A stretch of 64,000 nucleotides of DNA from CBDIHP01 sp965279195 (lineage in GTDB: Bacteria > Planctomycetota > Planctomycetia > Isosphaerales > Isosphaeraceae). The notes under the pieces are model-generated. The model saw nothing but the letters and a program-made list of their open reading frames with translations, did not search any database and was not told the DNA's origin. Below, piece by piece: positions 1 to 8,928 of this stretch. The DNA lies in NCBI GenBank assembly GCA_965279195.1, contig CBDIHP010000022.1, positions 1 through 64,000 of the forward strand. The letters run 5' to 3'. Within the stretch, counting starts at the first letter, position 1. The number at the start of each line of letters is the position of its first letter. The position numbers and the translations under genes were made by a program.

Positions 1-280
1 TTTTTGGTCCATTTGCTACGGGAAGGCCGTCCCGGATAGATCATCCCTGAATCCGCCTGCTGGGCATTGATCTCCTCATCCGAATAGCCCGCGTCCTCCA
101 TGAGCCCCGCTTCCCGGACCGTGCCCGACGCCGGGCCAACCGGGCGAGGGTGGAAGCGGGCAAGGGGGATGTTCGCGAACCGCTCCCTCAAATCCTCGAC
201 CCTGTCCATCTCCGACGTGCTCCCCATCACGGAATGCCCCACGTGCGATGCCTCTTTCGTCTCGCCGATCTCGGCCAACA
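1..280 (-). CDS. Partial ORF of unknown function running off the left edge
   Basis: Reading the minus strand from about position 280 down to 1 there is one open frame with no stop that leaves the window at its left edge, so only the upstream part of the gene is visible. The readable protein is hydrophilic and protein-like, containing stretches such as EDLRERFANIPLARFHP and MEDAGYSDEEINAQQ. I recognise no family and cannot choose a start codon, because no ATG with a ribosome binding site stands out. The opposite strand and a second minus frame are also open here, as is usual in GC-rich DNA, so the call rests on amino-acid plausibility alone. Confidence 0.3.
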
Positions 281-449
281 ACAAGAAATGCGTAACTGAA
301 AAGCATGTATGTTATTCCTTGTCATGCCGTTGCAATCGAGGTCGTGCCGCTCTGGGCGTATTGACGCGGCGACCGCCATCCCTTGCAATGCCACCGGCCC
401 CGCCGGTTCGCCCGCCGCCAGGCGACCCGACCTCTACGGCGACCTCGCC

Positions 450-1148
450 ATGCGCAACTCCTCGATGCGACGGGCGGCCCTCGCCTGGGCCGCCGTCCTC
501 CTCGGACTGATCGCCGCCGAGGCCCGGGGTGCCTTCCTCTACGAGCAGGCCAGGCTCGGCGACGACGCCTTCATGCCCGGACTCAACAGCAAGGCCAACG
601 ACCAGGTCATCTACGACGACTTCACCCTGGCGACGCCCACCCAGATCACCGGCGTCCGCTGGAGCGGCGTCTACCAGCAGACCGCCGTCCTGACCACCTC
701 GCCCGTCAGCTTCTTCGTCGGCCTCTACGCCGACCAGGCCGGGCTGCCGGGGGCCCTCCTGGCCGGACGGGTCGTGTCCGTCGCCGGCACGCAGATCGGC
801 GTCAGCCCCAATCTGAAATCTCCGGTCTTCACCTATGAGGCCACGCTCGACGCCCCCCTGACCGTCGCCGCCGGGGCCAAGACCTGGCTCTCCGTGGTCG
901 AATCCGACCCCTCCACCAACGTCACCTGGTCCTGGGAGTTCCACGACTACCTGACAGGGAACAAGATCACCTATCAGTCCGGGCCGGGCGATCCGCTGCA
1001 GCTACAGCTCTCGTTCAACAACTATGACGTCGCCTTCGCCGTGCTGGGGACCGCGGTCCCCGAGCCCTCCACCTGGAGTCTGATCGGCGTCGGCGGCCTG
1101 ACCTTGCTGGCCATCCGAGCCCGCACATGCGGGAAGGAATCGACATGA
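450..1148 (+). CDS. PEP-CTERM sorted secreted protein
   Basis: A 232-residue exported protein. The ATG at 450 is preferred because it is followed by a signal peptide (MRNSSMRRAALAWAAVLLG, then a cleavable ARGA region); the open frame extends upstream to 309, but that part is not signal-like. The body has a beta-sandwich character typical of choice-of-anchor planctomycete proteins. The C-terminus shows the sorting signal: VPEPSTW, a hydrophobic helix and a basic tail with RAR. PEP-CTERM proteins are processed by an exosortase and delivered to the cell surface or matrix; no exosortase gene is visible in this window. Function beyond surface location is unknown. A second ATG at 465 is an alternative start. 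Confidence 0.75.
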   Translation: MRNSSMRRAALAWAAVLLGLIAAEARGAFLYEQARLGDDAFMPGLNSKANDQVIYDDFTLATPTQITGVRWSGVYQQTAVLTTSPVSFFVGLYADQAGLPGALLAGRVVSVAGTQIGVSPNLKSPVFTYEATLDAPLTVAAGAKTWLSVVESDPSTNVTWSWEFHDYLTGNKITYQSGPGDPLQLQLSFNNYDVAFAVLGTAVPEPSTWSLIGVGGLTLLAIRARTCGKEST

Positions 1149-1312
1149 GGTGATCGGCCCGACGGGGTTTCTACCCGGCGACCCGGATTGTCAGCCCCGT
1201 CGTACATGCCCCCGGCATGCGATCACGGCGGACCCGTGGCGGCGTCGGATCCCGGGCGACGTCGCGGGCCGGGGATGCTCGTGGACGGCCGCCGCCGGGG
1301 AGAGTCCACGCC

Positions 1313-1500
1313 ATGAGGACCACGCTGACGCTCGCCGCCCTGTCCTGCCCTCGTCCTCGGATGCGCCCAAGCCGAGGCCGGCGGCGATCCCGCCGGCCTA
1401 CTCGCCTGGCAGGGCACCTGGAGACTCACGTCCTGCCTCCTCGACGGCGACAGGGACGCAAGGTCTGTTACGACCTCACCGGCCGCTCCTATCCGGGGTG
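1313..1500 (+). pseudogene. Remnant of a TIGR03067-like lipoprotein gene
   Basis: An ATG at 1313 opens MRTTLTLAAL. After a one-base shift the next frame continues with LVLGCAQAEAGGDPAG and then LLAWQGTWRLTSCLLDGD. Together these make a lipoprotein signal peptide with a lipobox ending in Cys, followed by the start of the W-Q-G-T-W type domain found in the planctomycete TIGR03067 family. The reading frame is broken near the lipobox and similarity fades after about 1500, so this is a truncated and frameshifted fragment. It lies between a PEP-CTERM gene and a convergent Tat-signal gene. The family assignment rests on pattern memory, not on a search. Confidence 0.4.
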
Positions 1501-1598
1501 TCCGATGCGTCCAGGGGCTCACGGAGGGTGCTCTACGAGTTCACCAAGGGGCGTCCGGGCCTGGGCCCATGGGAAGGCCCAGGCCGCGGGCCGGCACC

Positions 1599-3167
1599 TC
1601 AGACCTTGAGCAGCTCCCTCGCCTGGGCCAGGCCGGGGGCCGGGCGGCCGCACTCGCTGGCCGTGACCCGGGCCAGCGCCACGAGCTGCCGCCAGCGGAA
1701 GGCCGGGCGGGTCGTGCGGAACTCCTCGCGGGCCGTGTTGTAGTACTTCTCCGCGTGAAGGGCCCCGTCCTCGCTGATCGCGTACTTGAGCATCAGCGCG
1801 AAGACCGGCTCCGGATCGTGGCCGAGCTGGCCGTACCGCGACACCAGGGCCGAGACCGTCTCCTGCTGATTGGCCTGGATGGCGTTCTCCATCTCGGCCA
1901 ACATTCTTGGAGCGTCGGTGGTCCGGACCGTATCGACGAACTCGGCCAGCGGCGGGGCGTCCACTTGAGGAACTCGGCCGCGCGATACTGCTTGTCGCGG
2001 GCGACGTTGTAGGCGGCCAGGATCAGGCACGCGGCGGCGTTGCGGGGGTTCACCACCTTGGCCATGTTCCGCCAGGCGTTGACCGCGTCGCTGGCGTGGA
2101 CCCCGACCGAATCGCCCGTGCACGCTCCCCGGCGGCTTGCCCGGCGACGCCCAACGCTCGGGGCGGCCCGCGTCCCTCAGGACCAGTTGATTGGCGGCCA
2201 GCGAGATCGCCTCGCCGATCTCCAGCGGGTCGATCCCCTCGGCCAACGCCGCCGCGACCGCGTCGGCGGCCACGGCGGCCGTGGACTCGAAGATCGTCTT
2301 GCACATCGACTCCACCCAGGCGTCGCCCGGGCGTCTCATGCCGGGCGTGCTGCGGGGCAGGTGATGCTGGTCGAACAGCCGCGGGAGGAGCACCCGGGGA
2401 TGGTCGGACGGGACGGCGACCTGGCCGGCACGCTCGGCCTTCACGCAGTAGCGCACCGACTGGCGGAGCATCGTGTGGGCGTGGCCCTTGCCGACGACAC
2501 CCAGCAGCTCCCACGCCCGGTACGGCAGCACGACCCGGTGCACCTCGGTGTCGTCCTCGACCGCCGTGAGCAGGCCGTTGAAGGCGTCGTCCGGAGAGTG
2601 GGCGGCCAGCGCCGCGAGCGTCCCCTCCGCCTCGCCGACGTCCTTCCGCCTCACGGCGTCGCGGATGGCCTCGCCGGGCTCCTGGCCGGCGGACAGGCTC
2701 GCCGCCTTGACCGGGTGGAGGACCTCGGACGCCGCCCCGCCGTGCTCGTGGATCCGGTTCGTGTTGCGATGGAGCACCTTCAGGACGGGCAGCGCCCGGC
2801 GGTCGCGGGGCAGCTCCGAGGCCATGCGATACGCGGGGGCCAGGGCCATCAGCGTGTGGAAGCCGATGTAGTCCTCGCCGCCGAACGTCCTGGCATTCGC
2901 CAGGGCGGCCGCCGCCACGAGCTGCTTCAGCTCCGCCCCGGTCCTGAGCTTCTCCACGAGGGCCGGGATCAGCTTCGAAACCTCGATCTCCTGCATCAGC
3001 CCGACGAGGGGCTCGAGCTCGCCGAACCGCAGGCGGGCCTCATCGCCGCCGTCGGCCTGCGCCGAGGTCAGCCCGAGATCCACCGCCGTGCCGAGGCCGA
3101 CGCCGGCGATCAGCATGCCCCGCCCGACATCACCCAGGAACTCCCGACGCGTGCCCGTGGCGCCCAT
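1599..3167 (-). CDS. Tat-signal secreted protein with two compensating frameshifts
   Basis: A 522-residue open frame starting MGATGTRREFLGD. It has a twin-arginine motif and hydrophobic helix at residues 6-35, so the product is probably exported folded. The helical body is of the kind annotated only as hypothetical Tat-pathway protein in planctomycetes; I cannot name a reaction. Between about 2125 and 1975 the annotated frame becomes an arginine-rich, nonsense-like stretch, while another frame there reads the coherent HGDSVGVHASDAVNAWRNMA and then NPRNAAACLILAAYNVA. After about 1970 the first frame makes sense again. Two opposite one-base indels therefore flank a segment of about 150 bp: either sequence errors or recent decay. 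The C-terminus (PAFRWRQLVALARVTASECG) is intact. Confidence 0.6.
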   Translation of the reverse strand: MGATGTRREFLGDVGRGMLIAGVGLGTAVDLGLTSAQADGGDEARLRFGELEPLVGLMQEIEVSKLIPALVEKLRTGAELKQLVAAAALANARTFGGEDYIGFHTLMALAPAYRMASELPRDRRALPVLKVLHRNTNRIHEHGGAASEVLHPVKAASLSAGQEPGEAIRDAVRRKDVGEAEGTLAALAAHSPDDAFNGLLTAVEDDTEVHRVVLPYRAWELLGVVGKGHAHTMLRQSVRYCVKAERAGQVAVPSDHPRVLLPRLFDQHHLPRSTPGMRRPGDAWVESMCKTIFESTAAVAADAVAAALAEGIDPLEIGEAISLAANQLVLRDAGRPERWASPGKPPGSVHGRFGRGPRQRRGQRLAEHGQGGEPPQRRRVPDPGRLQRRPRQAVSRGRVPQVDAPPLAEFVDTVRTTDAPRMLAEMENAIQANQQETVSALVSRYGQLGHDPEPVFALMLKYAISEDGALHAEKYYNTAREEFRTTRPAFRWRQLVALARVTASECGRPAPGLAQARELLKV

Positions 3168-3995
3168 CGTCTCCGTCCTTTCCCGTGAAGAGTGCGGGAT
3201 CGCAAGAGAACCGACGGCGATCGTATCCCCGATCCGACCGCATGCCTACCGGGATCCGGTTGGGCGACCACGTGGAATCCAGAAATCGTCCGGATGTCAT
3301 GGATTCATGCTTGGTCACCGAGGTGGGACATCGATCCGTCCCGTACCGACGGCGGTCGGACGCATCCCATGCCGGGGGGCGTTTCGCAGGCGGGGGGGGG
3401 TGCGGGCTCCTGGCCGGCCCCGCACCGGAACGGCGAACGGGCACCGGGGGTGTCTCCCGACGTCCGTTCGTTCCTGGCTCGAAGGCGGACGATCCGGATC
3501 AGGCCACCATCAGCATTCGCCGGCGAAACCGGGCCGCCAGGCCGATCAGCCCGGCCAGGCCCAGCGAGCGGCGGGCCGCCGTCCGGGGCGATTTCATCCG
3601 GGTGAGCGACAAGGGTCTGGTCGGGCGGCACCACGAGGGGGCGTGACCGGCTTGGCCGGCCCCTCGCCGATTGCTTCGATCACCATCACTACCGCGACGA
3701 GTGGCTCCAGAACCTGCTCATCTCCGCATCCCTCGGCGGCTACAGGTCCACACTCCCCCGAAATCCGTGACGGTCAGATTTTTTGTAGAGGTGTGAAACA
3801 GAAGCGGGCGGCCCTCAAAGGGTGCGCCCGGTTCGTTGGACCTGCGATCACTCCTGACGGCCGCCACTGCCCCTATGGCCCTAATTCCCGCGGTGGCCGC
3901 CTCCTGCTCGCCCGCATCCCCAATTCTCCTGTGCAGGGCCATCGGCTTCGCACGACCGGTGGCCCGGCTTCGCAACCACACGATCGTTTCCTCGG
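3168..3995. other. Intergenic stretch with gene debris
   Basis: No intact gene is visible. Two protein-like scraps occur. On the minus strand around 3515-3600 a stretch ending RSLGLAGLIGLAARFRRR and a stop resembles the transmembrane and basic tail of a PEP-CTERM protein without its PEP motif. On the plus strand around 3643-3740 a piece reads FDHHHYRDEWLQNLLISAS and then breaks. Neither has a start or a recognisable domain. They look like remains of deleted genes. Confidence 0.35.
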
Positions 3996-4926
3996 TTATT
4001 TAACATTCTTGCTCCGCTTCTTCCATCCGTACACGGCCGAGAGGACGCCGGCGATGCCCATGAGGACGGAGGTCGAAGGTTCGGGCACGGCACTGGTTGG
4101 GGGGGTGACGGGGTCGGCTTGGGCGGTCATCGCGGCGAAGGACTGTCCGATAGCGATGTCACCGTTCAGCCGGCCGAGATTCCCCAGCGTCGTCGCGACC
4201 AGGACATTGCTGAAGCTGAGGTGGATCGCGTTGGTCGTGATGCCTCGGCTGGCGGCACCGTCCCCGGTGACGATCTGCTCGTTCAAGGTCAGAGTCAGGC
4301 CGGTGAGCAGCCCGCCGACGTTGATCGCCGTGTTCGCCGCAATGCTGCCCGTCACGCCCAGATTCACCCCGATGCCGAGCACGGTGAGTTGAAGGCCCTC
4401 GATCACGACCGCCGCCGAGGCATTCAATGCGGCGGGGCCGCCGGAGACGCTCGAGCTGGAGCTGAGGGTCGTGGCCTTGAGGCCGAGAAGGTTGTAGTCC
4501 ACGAGGCCGGTGAGGGCCGAACACGCCCAGGTTCAGGTTGTCGATCGAGTTGAAGCCGCTGGTGGCCTTCGATCCGACAAGGCCGTCCACATTCGAGGTC
4601 GCGGTGGACTGGATTACGCCGGTGGAGGCGTTCAGGACGTTGCCATTCAGGAGCCCGCCGACGAGGCTCAGGCCGCCGGCGTTCGCGTTCAACGACGCGA
4701 CGGTGGTGCTCTGATTGTAGGGCGAGGGGGCAGAACCGCTGGCCAGTCCGACCGGGCCGAGGCTCGCCGCGACGTTCACGCCTGTGAGGGGCTCGAACTG
4801 GAGGTTGGACTGGAGCCCGAAGCCCCGTGACTGGCCGGTCAGGACCCCGGCGGACGCCGACGCGATCGGCCCGGCGACGGCCGCGGTGGCGATCAAGGCT
4901 CGCAGCGTCATGGATCGGATCGACAT
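3996..4926 (-). pseudogene. PEP-CTERM secreted protein (choice-of-anchor P-like) with one frameshift
   Basis: The gene starts at the ATG at 4926 (MSIRSMTLRALIATAAVAG), 8 bases downstream of an AGAAAGGG-type ribosome binding site, and encodes a signal peptide ending around ASA. The next 130 residues (GLQSNLQFEPLTGVNVAASL and onward) are Gly/Ser/Asn-rich with short beta repeats, like choice-of-anchor P proteins. Near 4515-4530 the frame shifts by one base. The downstream frame continues with LVDYNLLGLKATTLSSSSS and finishes with a classical sorting tail: VPEPSTSVLMG, a hydrophobic helix and WKKRSKN. Rejoined, the product would be about 300 residues and surface-anchored. It is adjacent to the pilus-like TadG gene but probably unrelated to it. 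The assignment to anchor type P is tentative. Confidence 0.6.
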
Positions 4927-5173
4927 TGGGATTGCCCTTTCTCTGATTCTCATGGCCACTGAATTCCGCGACGCGTCCCCGGGCGGTCGGGACGCGGGAC
5001 GCATCGGCACGTCGACCGACGGCGAGAGGAAATCCGCAATGGTTCGCCGCGTCCGCCAGATTTCCCCGTGATTTTCGCGGCCCGCCGGACGCCTGGGGTG
5101 GCACGCGCGAACGAGGGCCCCGGCAGAGTGCGCCGAGGCCCTCGAGAGGGGCGACCAGGCCGGGTGCGAAGCA

Positions 5174-6772
5174 TCATTCGGCCAGGGCGAGCGGACGATA
5201 AACGAAGCAACTTGTCCGGGCGCCCGTGACCCGTGTGATCGCGTCGCCCCCCCCTATGGCGGTCCCATCGATCACGAACTCGGGCTGTACGAACAGCTTG
5301 AGCGAGCGAGGGATCGCCGGCAATCCGGGGATGAGCATTCCGCCCGTGAGCGGGTTCAGGATCGGCGGCACGGGGAGGATCGGAGGGATGTCGACCACGT
5401 CCACGACCACCACGCCAGCGAAGCCGACGATGGTGAAGGAGAGGGTCGATCCGAGCAGGGCGGGGAACCTCAGATCGGCCGTCGGCCGGTAGAGCGGGAT
5501 GATCCGGGGCTGGCCGCAGATCGAAAGCAAAGCGGATTTCAAGGTGCCGTCGAGGAAGCCGTTGCCCGGCAGGACGAGCGTGCCGTCGGGCCCGAGGCGG
5601 AGTTCGCCCGTGGGCGAAGCGGACTTGAGGTCGGCCTGGCTGACGCCCTCGCGGAACTGCCGGGCCAGCTCGGTCTGGCTGTTCATCGCGGCCTGGCCGA
5701 TGGGCAGCACGGCGAGGTTGCCCACGCTGATGGAGTATGAAAGCGGCGGGAACGTCTGCTTCGGGATCGCCAGAGGAACGAGCAGGGCCTCCTTGATGCG
5801 ATCACCCGGCAAGATCGCGGCCAGGGCGGGAGCGGCGGGAGCGGCGACGTACAGCTTGGAGAGGTCGAAACCATACTTCGTCGGATCGAGGAGGATCGAG
5901 AGGAGGCTCGTGGGATCGTTCAGCAGGGCCCCGGCGAAGGGATCGGCCAGGCTCACTCGCGAGGCGTAGGCGGACGAGGGGGAACCGGCGGTCACGGCGA
6001 CCGTGGGGTCGTACTTCCAGAGGTCGAGCGAACTGTTCCCGGCGGCGATCGCGGCGAAGGTGTTCACGTCCATCGCCAGCGGCAGGAGTTTGGAGGCTAC
6101 GGGATTCATGCGGTTGGTGCGGAAGCCGACGATGCGATCCTCGTAGGTGGCGGTCGCCGTGGCGGTCACGTCGATGTTCGAACGGCCGGTGACGCCCCCG
6201 AAGAAGAGCCCGAGCGACCCGTTCTGTCCGCGGTCGCGGCGGGCGACGACCGATGCGGCATTGAGCATGTTGTACGTCGTCGGCGCGGGCGTCGGTGGGG
6301 TGATGAACGGGAGCGTCGGCGTGATGGCCGTCGGGAGATAGAGCAGGGGAGGTGCCTGCGCGCGGGGAACGGTCGAGTTCAGGAGGAAGTTGATCCGATC
6401 GCCGGACGTGCTTGGATTGGCGAGGTAACCCGCGAAGAGGTCGCCGGCCGCGAGGTTCGAGACGTTGTCGGGAGACTGGATCGCCACGCCCCCTGCCGTG
6501 TTCGCGCCCAGGACGGATGTCGCGGCCGCCCGGGCGGCCGCGAGTTCGGCCGAATTGTCGGGCGAGCCCCGGAGTTCGTCGCGGTCGAACAGCTCGCTGG
6601 CCATCGCGAGCGAGGCCGCGTCCGCCGCCGCCTGGAGCTGCGCCCGCGACCACGAGATGTAGCCGATGTCGATCGCGCAGGCGACGAAGGCCAGGAGGAC
6701 CGACAGCGTGATCGCCAGGTAGACCAGCGAAAAACCCCCGCGGCCCCGAGACCCGATCCTTCTCCGACGCAT
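5174..6772 (-). CDS. tadG: TadG-like pilus assembly protein
   Basis: The product is about 532 residues. The ATG at 6772 is chosen over the one at 6778 because an AGGGGGG ribosome binding site sits 6-7 bases before it. The N-terminus is basic (RRRRIGSRGRGG), followed by a type-IV-pilin-like hydrophobic helix (FSLVYLAITLSVLLAFVACA) and the conserved QLQAAADAASLA motif of TadG proteins. In the Tad/Flp system TadG is an envelope protein of the pilus machinery, probably displayed outside. The long middle and C-terminus are variable and rich in Pro and Val, longer than in minimal TadG. It is the last gene of a co-directional set with two TadE genes (gaps of about 100 bp). No TadA ATPase, secretin or Flp pilin gene is visible, so it must cooperate with machinery encoded elsewhere. 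Confidence 0.75.
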   Translation of the reverse strand: MRRRRIGSRGRGGFSLVYLAITLSVLLAFVACAIDIGYISWSRAQLQAAADAASLAMASELFDRDELRGSPDNSAELAAARAAATSVLGANTAGGVAIQSPDNVSNLAAGDLFAGYLANPSTSGDRINFLLNSTVPRAQAPPLLYLPTAITPTLPFITPPTPAPTTYNMLNAASVVARRDRGQNGSLGLFFGGVTGRSNIDVTATATATYEDRIVGFRTNRMNPVASKLLPLAMDVNTFAAIAAGNSSLDLWKYDPTVAVTAGSPSSAYASRVSLADPFAGALLNDPTSLLSILLDPTKYGFDLSKLYVAAPAAPALAAILPGDRIKEALLVPLAIPKQTFPPLSYSISVGNLAVLPIGQAAMNSQTELARQFREGVSQADLKSASPTGELRLGPDGTLVLPGNGFLDGTLKSALLSICGQPRIIPLYRPTADLRFPALLGSTLSFTIVGFAGVVVVDVVDIPPILPVPPILNPLTGGMLIPGLPAIPRSLKLFVQPEFVIDGTAIGGGDAITRVTGARTSCFVYRPLALAE

Positions 6773-6877
6773 GTTCATCCCCCCTGTAGCTTCCGCCTTG
6801 AAGGTCGATTCTTCATGACCGGGATGGCGAATGCTGGAACCCGGCCGCACGGCTGAAAATCTGCCTCGGGACCGGGT

Positions 6878-7309
6878 TCAATCCTGTTCGCAGCGGACGA
6901 GCGTGGTCACCGCCAGCGGCGTCTGCGGGGGGATGATGCCCAGCGTCGGGATCATGGCCTGGTAGGTGGCGCGGATCTGGACGGAGATGGTCTCCCCGGC
7001 GAGCGACCCGGCCCAGGCGGGGTCGGGGTTGCCCTGCGCGTCGATGCGATTGATGACCACGTCAAGGTCCGGCAGCTTCTCGCAGACGAGCTGCGAGCGG
7101 ATGCTGGACTGGAGTTCGGAGGTGGAAAATCGCTGGGCCCCGATGGACGCGCTTCGGGCGCCGGTGGTGGCGGCGTTGCCGACCACGTGGCGGATCATCT
7201 GGAACCGGCCGAATTCCAGGACGACCATCGAGAGCAGGATGCAGATCGGCAGCGTGACGGCGGCCTCGACCATGGACACGCCGCGGCGGCGGGGCTTCGT
7301 TCTCGGCAT
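6878..7309 (-). CDS. tadE: TadE-like minor pilin
   Basis: A 143-residue protein. A strong GGAGG ribosome binding site lies 8-9 bases before the ATG at 7309. The N-terminus is RRRGVSMVEAAVTLPICIL: a short basic leader, then a hydrophobic helix with Glu at position +5 after the predicted prepilin cleavage, as in the TadE-like family. The C-terminal 100 residues form the small variable periplasmic domain. TadE pseudopilins are processed by a prepilin peptidase and prime or join Flp pili. It lies between a second TadE gene and tadG on the same strand, so the three probably form one transcription unit. Confidence 0.75.
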   Translation of the reverse strand: MPRTKPRRRGVSMVEAAVTLPICILLSMVVLEFGRFQMIRHVVGNAATTGARSASIGAQRFSTSELQSSIRSQLVCEKLPDLDVVINRIDAQGNPDPAWAGSLAGETISVQIRATYQAMIPTLGIIPPQTPLAVTTLVRCEQD

Positions 7310-7393
7310 CGTGGGGGACCTCCGCTCGGGGGGGAAGGGGCTCGGTTCGGGAGGAGAATCGATGGGAACTCGGTTGAGAATCCATTCACGCGG

Positions 7394-7824
7394 TCATTCG
7401 ACGCCCACGTGGCGCCAGGTGGTCCGGGCGGTCATGTGCTGGGCGTAGGTGTAGGTGGGGAAGTCGGGGACCCAGCGGACGTCGCGCACGGGGATGGTCA
7501 CGACGACCTCGACGAGGTCGCCCCGGCGAAGCGTCGAGGCCCCGGAACGGCCGACGACCGAGACGGACGTGGCCATGTTCGCCGGCGAGATGCCCGCGCG
7601 GGCGAGTGCGTCGGCGACGACGTCGCGGGCGCCTGAGGGGTTCACCTCTCCCGCGACGATGCGGCGCCCGGCGTCGCGGGCGGCGGAGGTGAGGATCCGC
7701 CCGCCTTCCATCAGGCGGCCGAGTTCGACCACCCACATGAGGAATCCGAACAGGATTGGGACGCAGAGGGCGGCCTCGACCGCGAGCGCCCCTCGCCTCG
7801 ACGACCGAACGGGCTGGCTCCATG
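7394..7824 (-). CDS. tadE: Second TadE-like minor pilin, start unresolved
   Basis: The diagnostic segment RRGALAVEAALCVPILFGFL followed by MWVVELGRLMEGG is a complete TadE leader and helix, with the +5 Glu in AVEAAL. The mature domain continues to a stop at 7394. In this frame the first ATG (7738) lies inside the helix, so it cannot be the real start. Upstream the frame stays open without ATG. The ATGs at 7824 and 7834 are in other frames, suggesting a one-base indel just after the true start or use of a rare start codon. The gene precedes the other TadE gene by about 85 bp on the same strand and is presumably co-transcribed with it and tadG. Confidence 0.6.
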
Positions 7825-8045
7825 GATTCGCATCGATCTCTCCCGGGCCGTGCGTTGGGCCTGCCCCGGGGCGATTTCGCCCCGGTCCGGAAGGGGATCC
7901 GTTTCGGGCATCGAGGATCCGCCAGAATCGGGCGCCGACCGCACGCGGCTGGCGCCAACCCCGCCTTCGAGACGGGGAAGTTTGCAGCGATTCTGATGCG
8001 AGGAATCAACGATGCCGTTGCATCGGGGCGACCCGCCCGGGATTC

Positions 8046-8633
8046 TCAGCCCAGGAGCGACACGAGGTAGCCCCGGCACTCCTGGAGGATCCGCTCGACC
8101 GACCGTTTGGATCGGCCGGTGAGCTCGGCGATGTCGGCGACGTGGTAGCCGTCCATCCGGAGCAGGATCACCGCGCGATGCTGGGTGGGGAGGGTCTCCA
8201 GCAACTCGCGGATCGAGACCTGGAGGAGCTGTTCGTCGGCCTCGGCCGAGGCGACGCCCAGGGCTTCCTCGTCGTCGGCGATCGGCCGGGTGACTCGGAC
8301 GTCACGCTTGGCCGCGCGATGGAGTGCGGCCTTCTCGCGGACCTTGTTCAGGGCGATCACGGCGAGCAGGCCCCACAATTCCTCCCCCGGGCCGCAGGCG
8401 AAGGCCCCGCCCTTGAGGCCCCGGAAGAAGCTGCCGAACGTGGACTGCACGAGATCGTCGGCGTCGAGCCGTGTGGCAAGCTCGGGGCCGAGGCGGGTCC
8501 GGACTAGGGCGGAGATCCGCCCGGCGTAGCGGCGGTAGAGGGCGTCGGCCGAGTCGTTCGATCCCTGGGTCGCCCCGACGAGGAGCGAGCCGTCGGAGTG
8601 TTCCTCGCAGCCGTTTCGGATGGGCATTGTCAT
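8046..8633 (-). CDS. ECF-type RNA polymerase sigma factor
   Basis: A 195-residue protein starting MTMPIRNGCEEHSDG; an in-frame ATG at 8627 is an alternative. Region 2 contains ALYRRYAGRISALVRTRLG and DADDLVQSTFGSFFRG, the core-binding and promoter -10 contacting helices of planctomycete ECF sigma factors. Region 4 has VADIAELTGRSKRSVERIL, a helix-turn-helix for the -35 element. No anti-sigma gene is adjacent. The partner may instead be the Ser/Thr kinase gene nearby, a pairing common in planctomycetes. The much longer open frame running up to 10310 is antisense to two real genes and is not used. It lies upstream of the TadE/TadG genes on the same strand, which makes those possible targets (inference). 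Confidence 0.8.
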   Translation of the reverse strand: MTMPIRNGCEEHSDGSLLVGATQGSNDSADALYRRYAGRISALVRTRLGPELATRLDADDLVQSTFGSFFRGLKGGAFACGPGEELWGLLAVIALNKVREKAALHRAAKRDVRVTRPIADDEEALGVASAEADEQLLQVSIRELLETLPTQHRAVILLRMDGYHVADIAELTGRSKRSVERILQECRGYLVSLLG

Positions 8634-8928
8634 GCGCAGGCACCTTATCTCATCGGAATGGGTGTGTGGCGGATCTGTTCGTGGACGTGTCGCGATGTCA
8701 CGTGAATTACCGGGCGATCGCCCAGCCCGGGACGCGCGATGGGCGAGATTCGCCGTGTGTCCGGCGGCGCGCAAACCGTTTCCGGTCGGCTGTTGTCGGC
8801 CGTCAACGCGGTGACTTTCTCGGGGGGCGACGGCGGAACGAGGCTCGCCCGCCGGATTCGCTGTCGTGCCGGACGCCGCTCGATGTGACGACCGGGGCGG
8901 ACGGAGAGGGACACGGGACGGGCCGACC

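Noticed and set aside
2040..3188. 382-codon plus-strand frame
   Set aside because: Antisense shadow of the Tat-signal protein.
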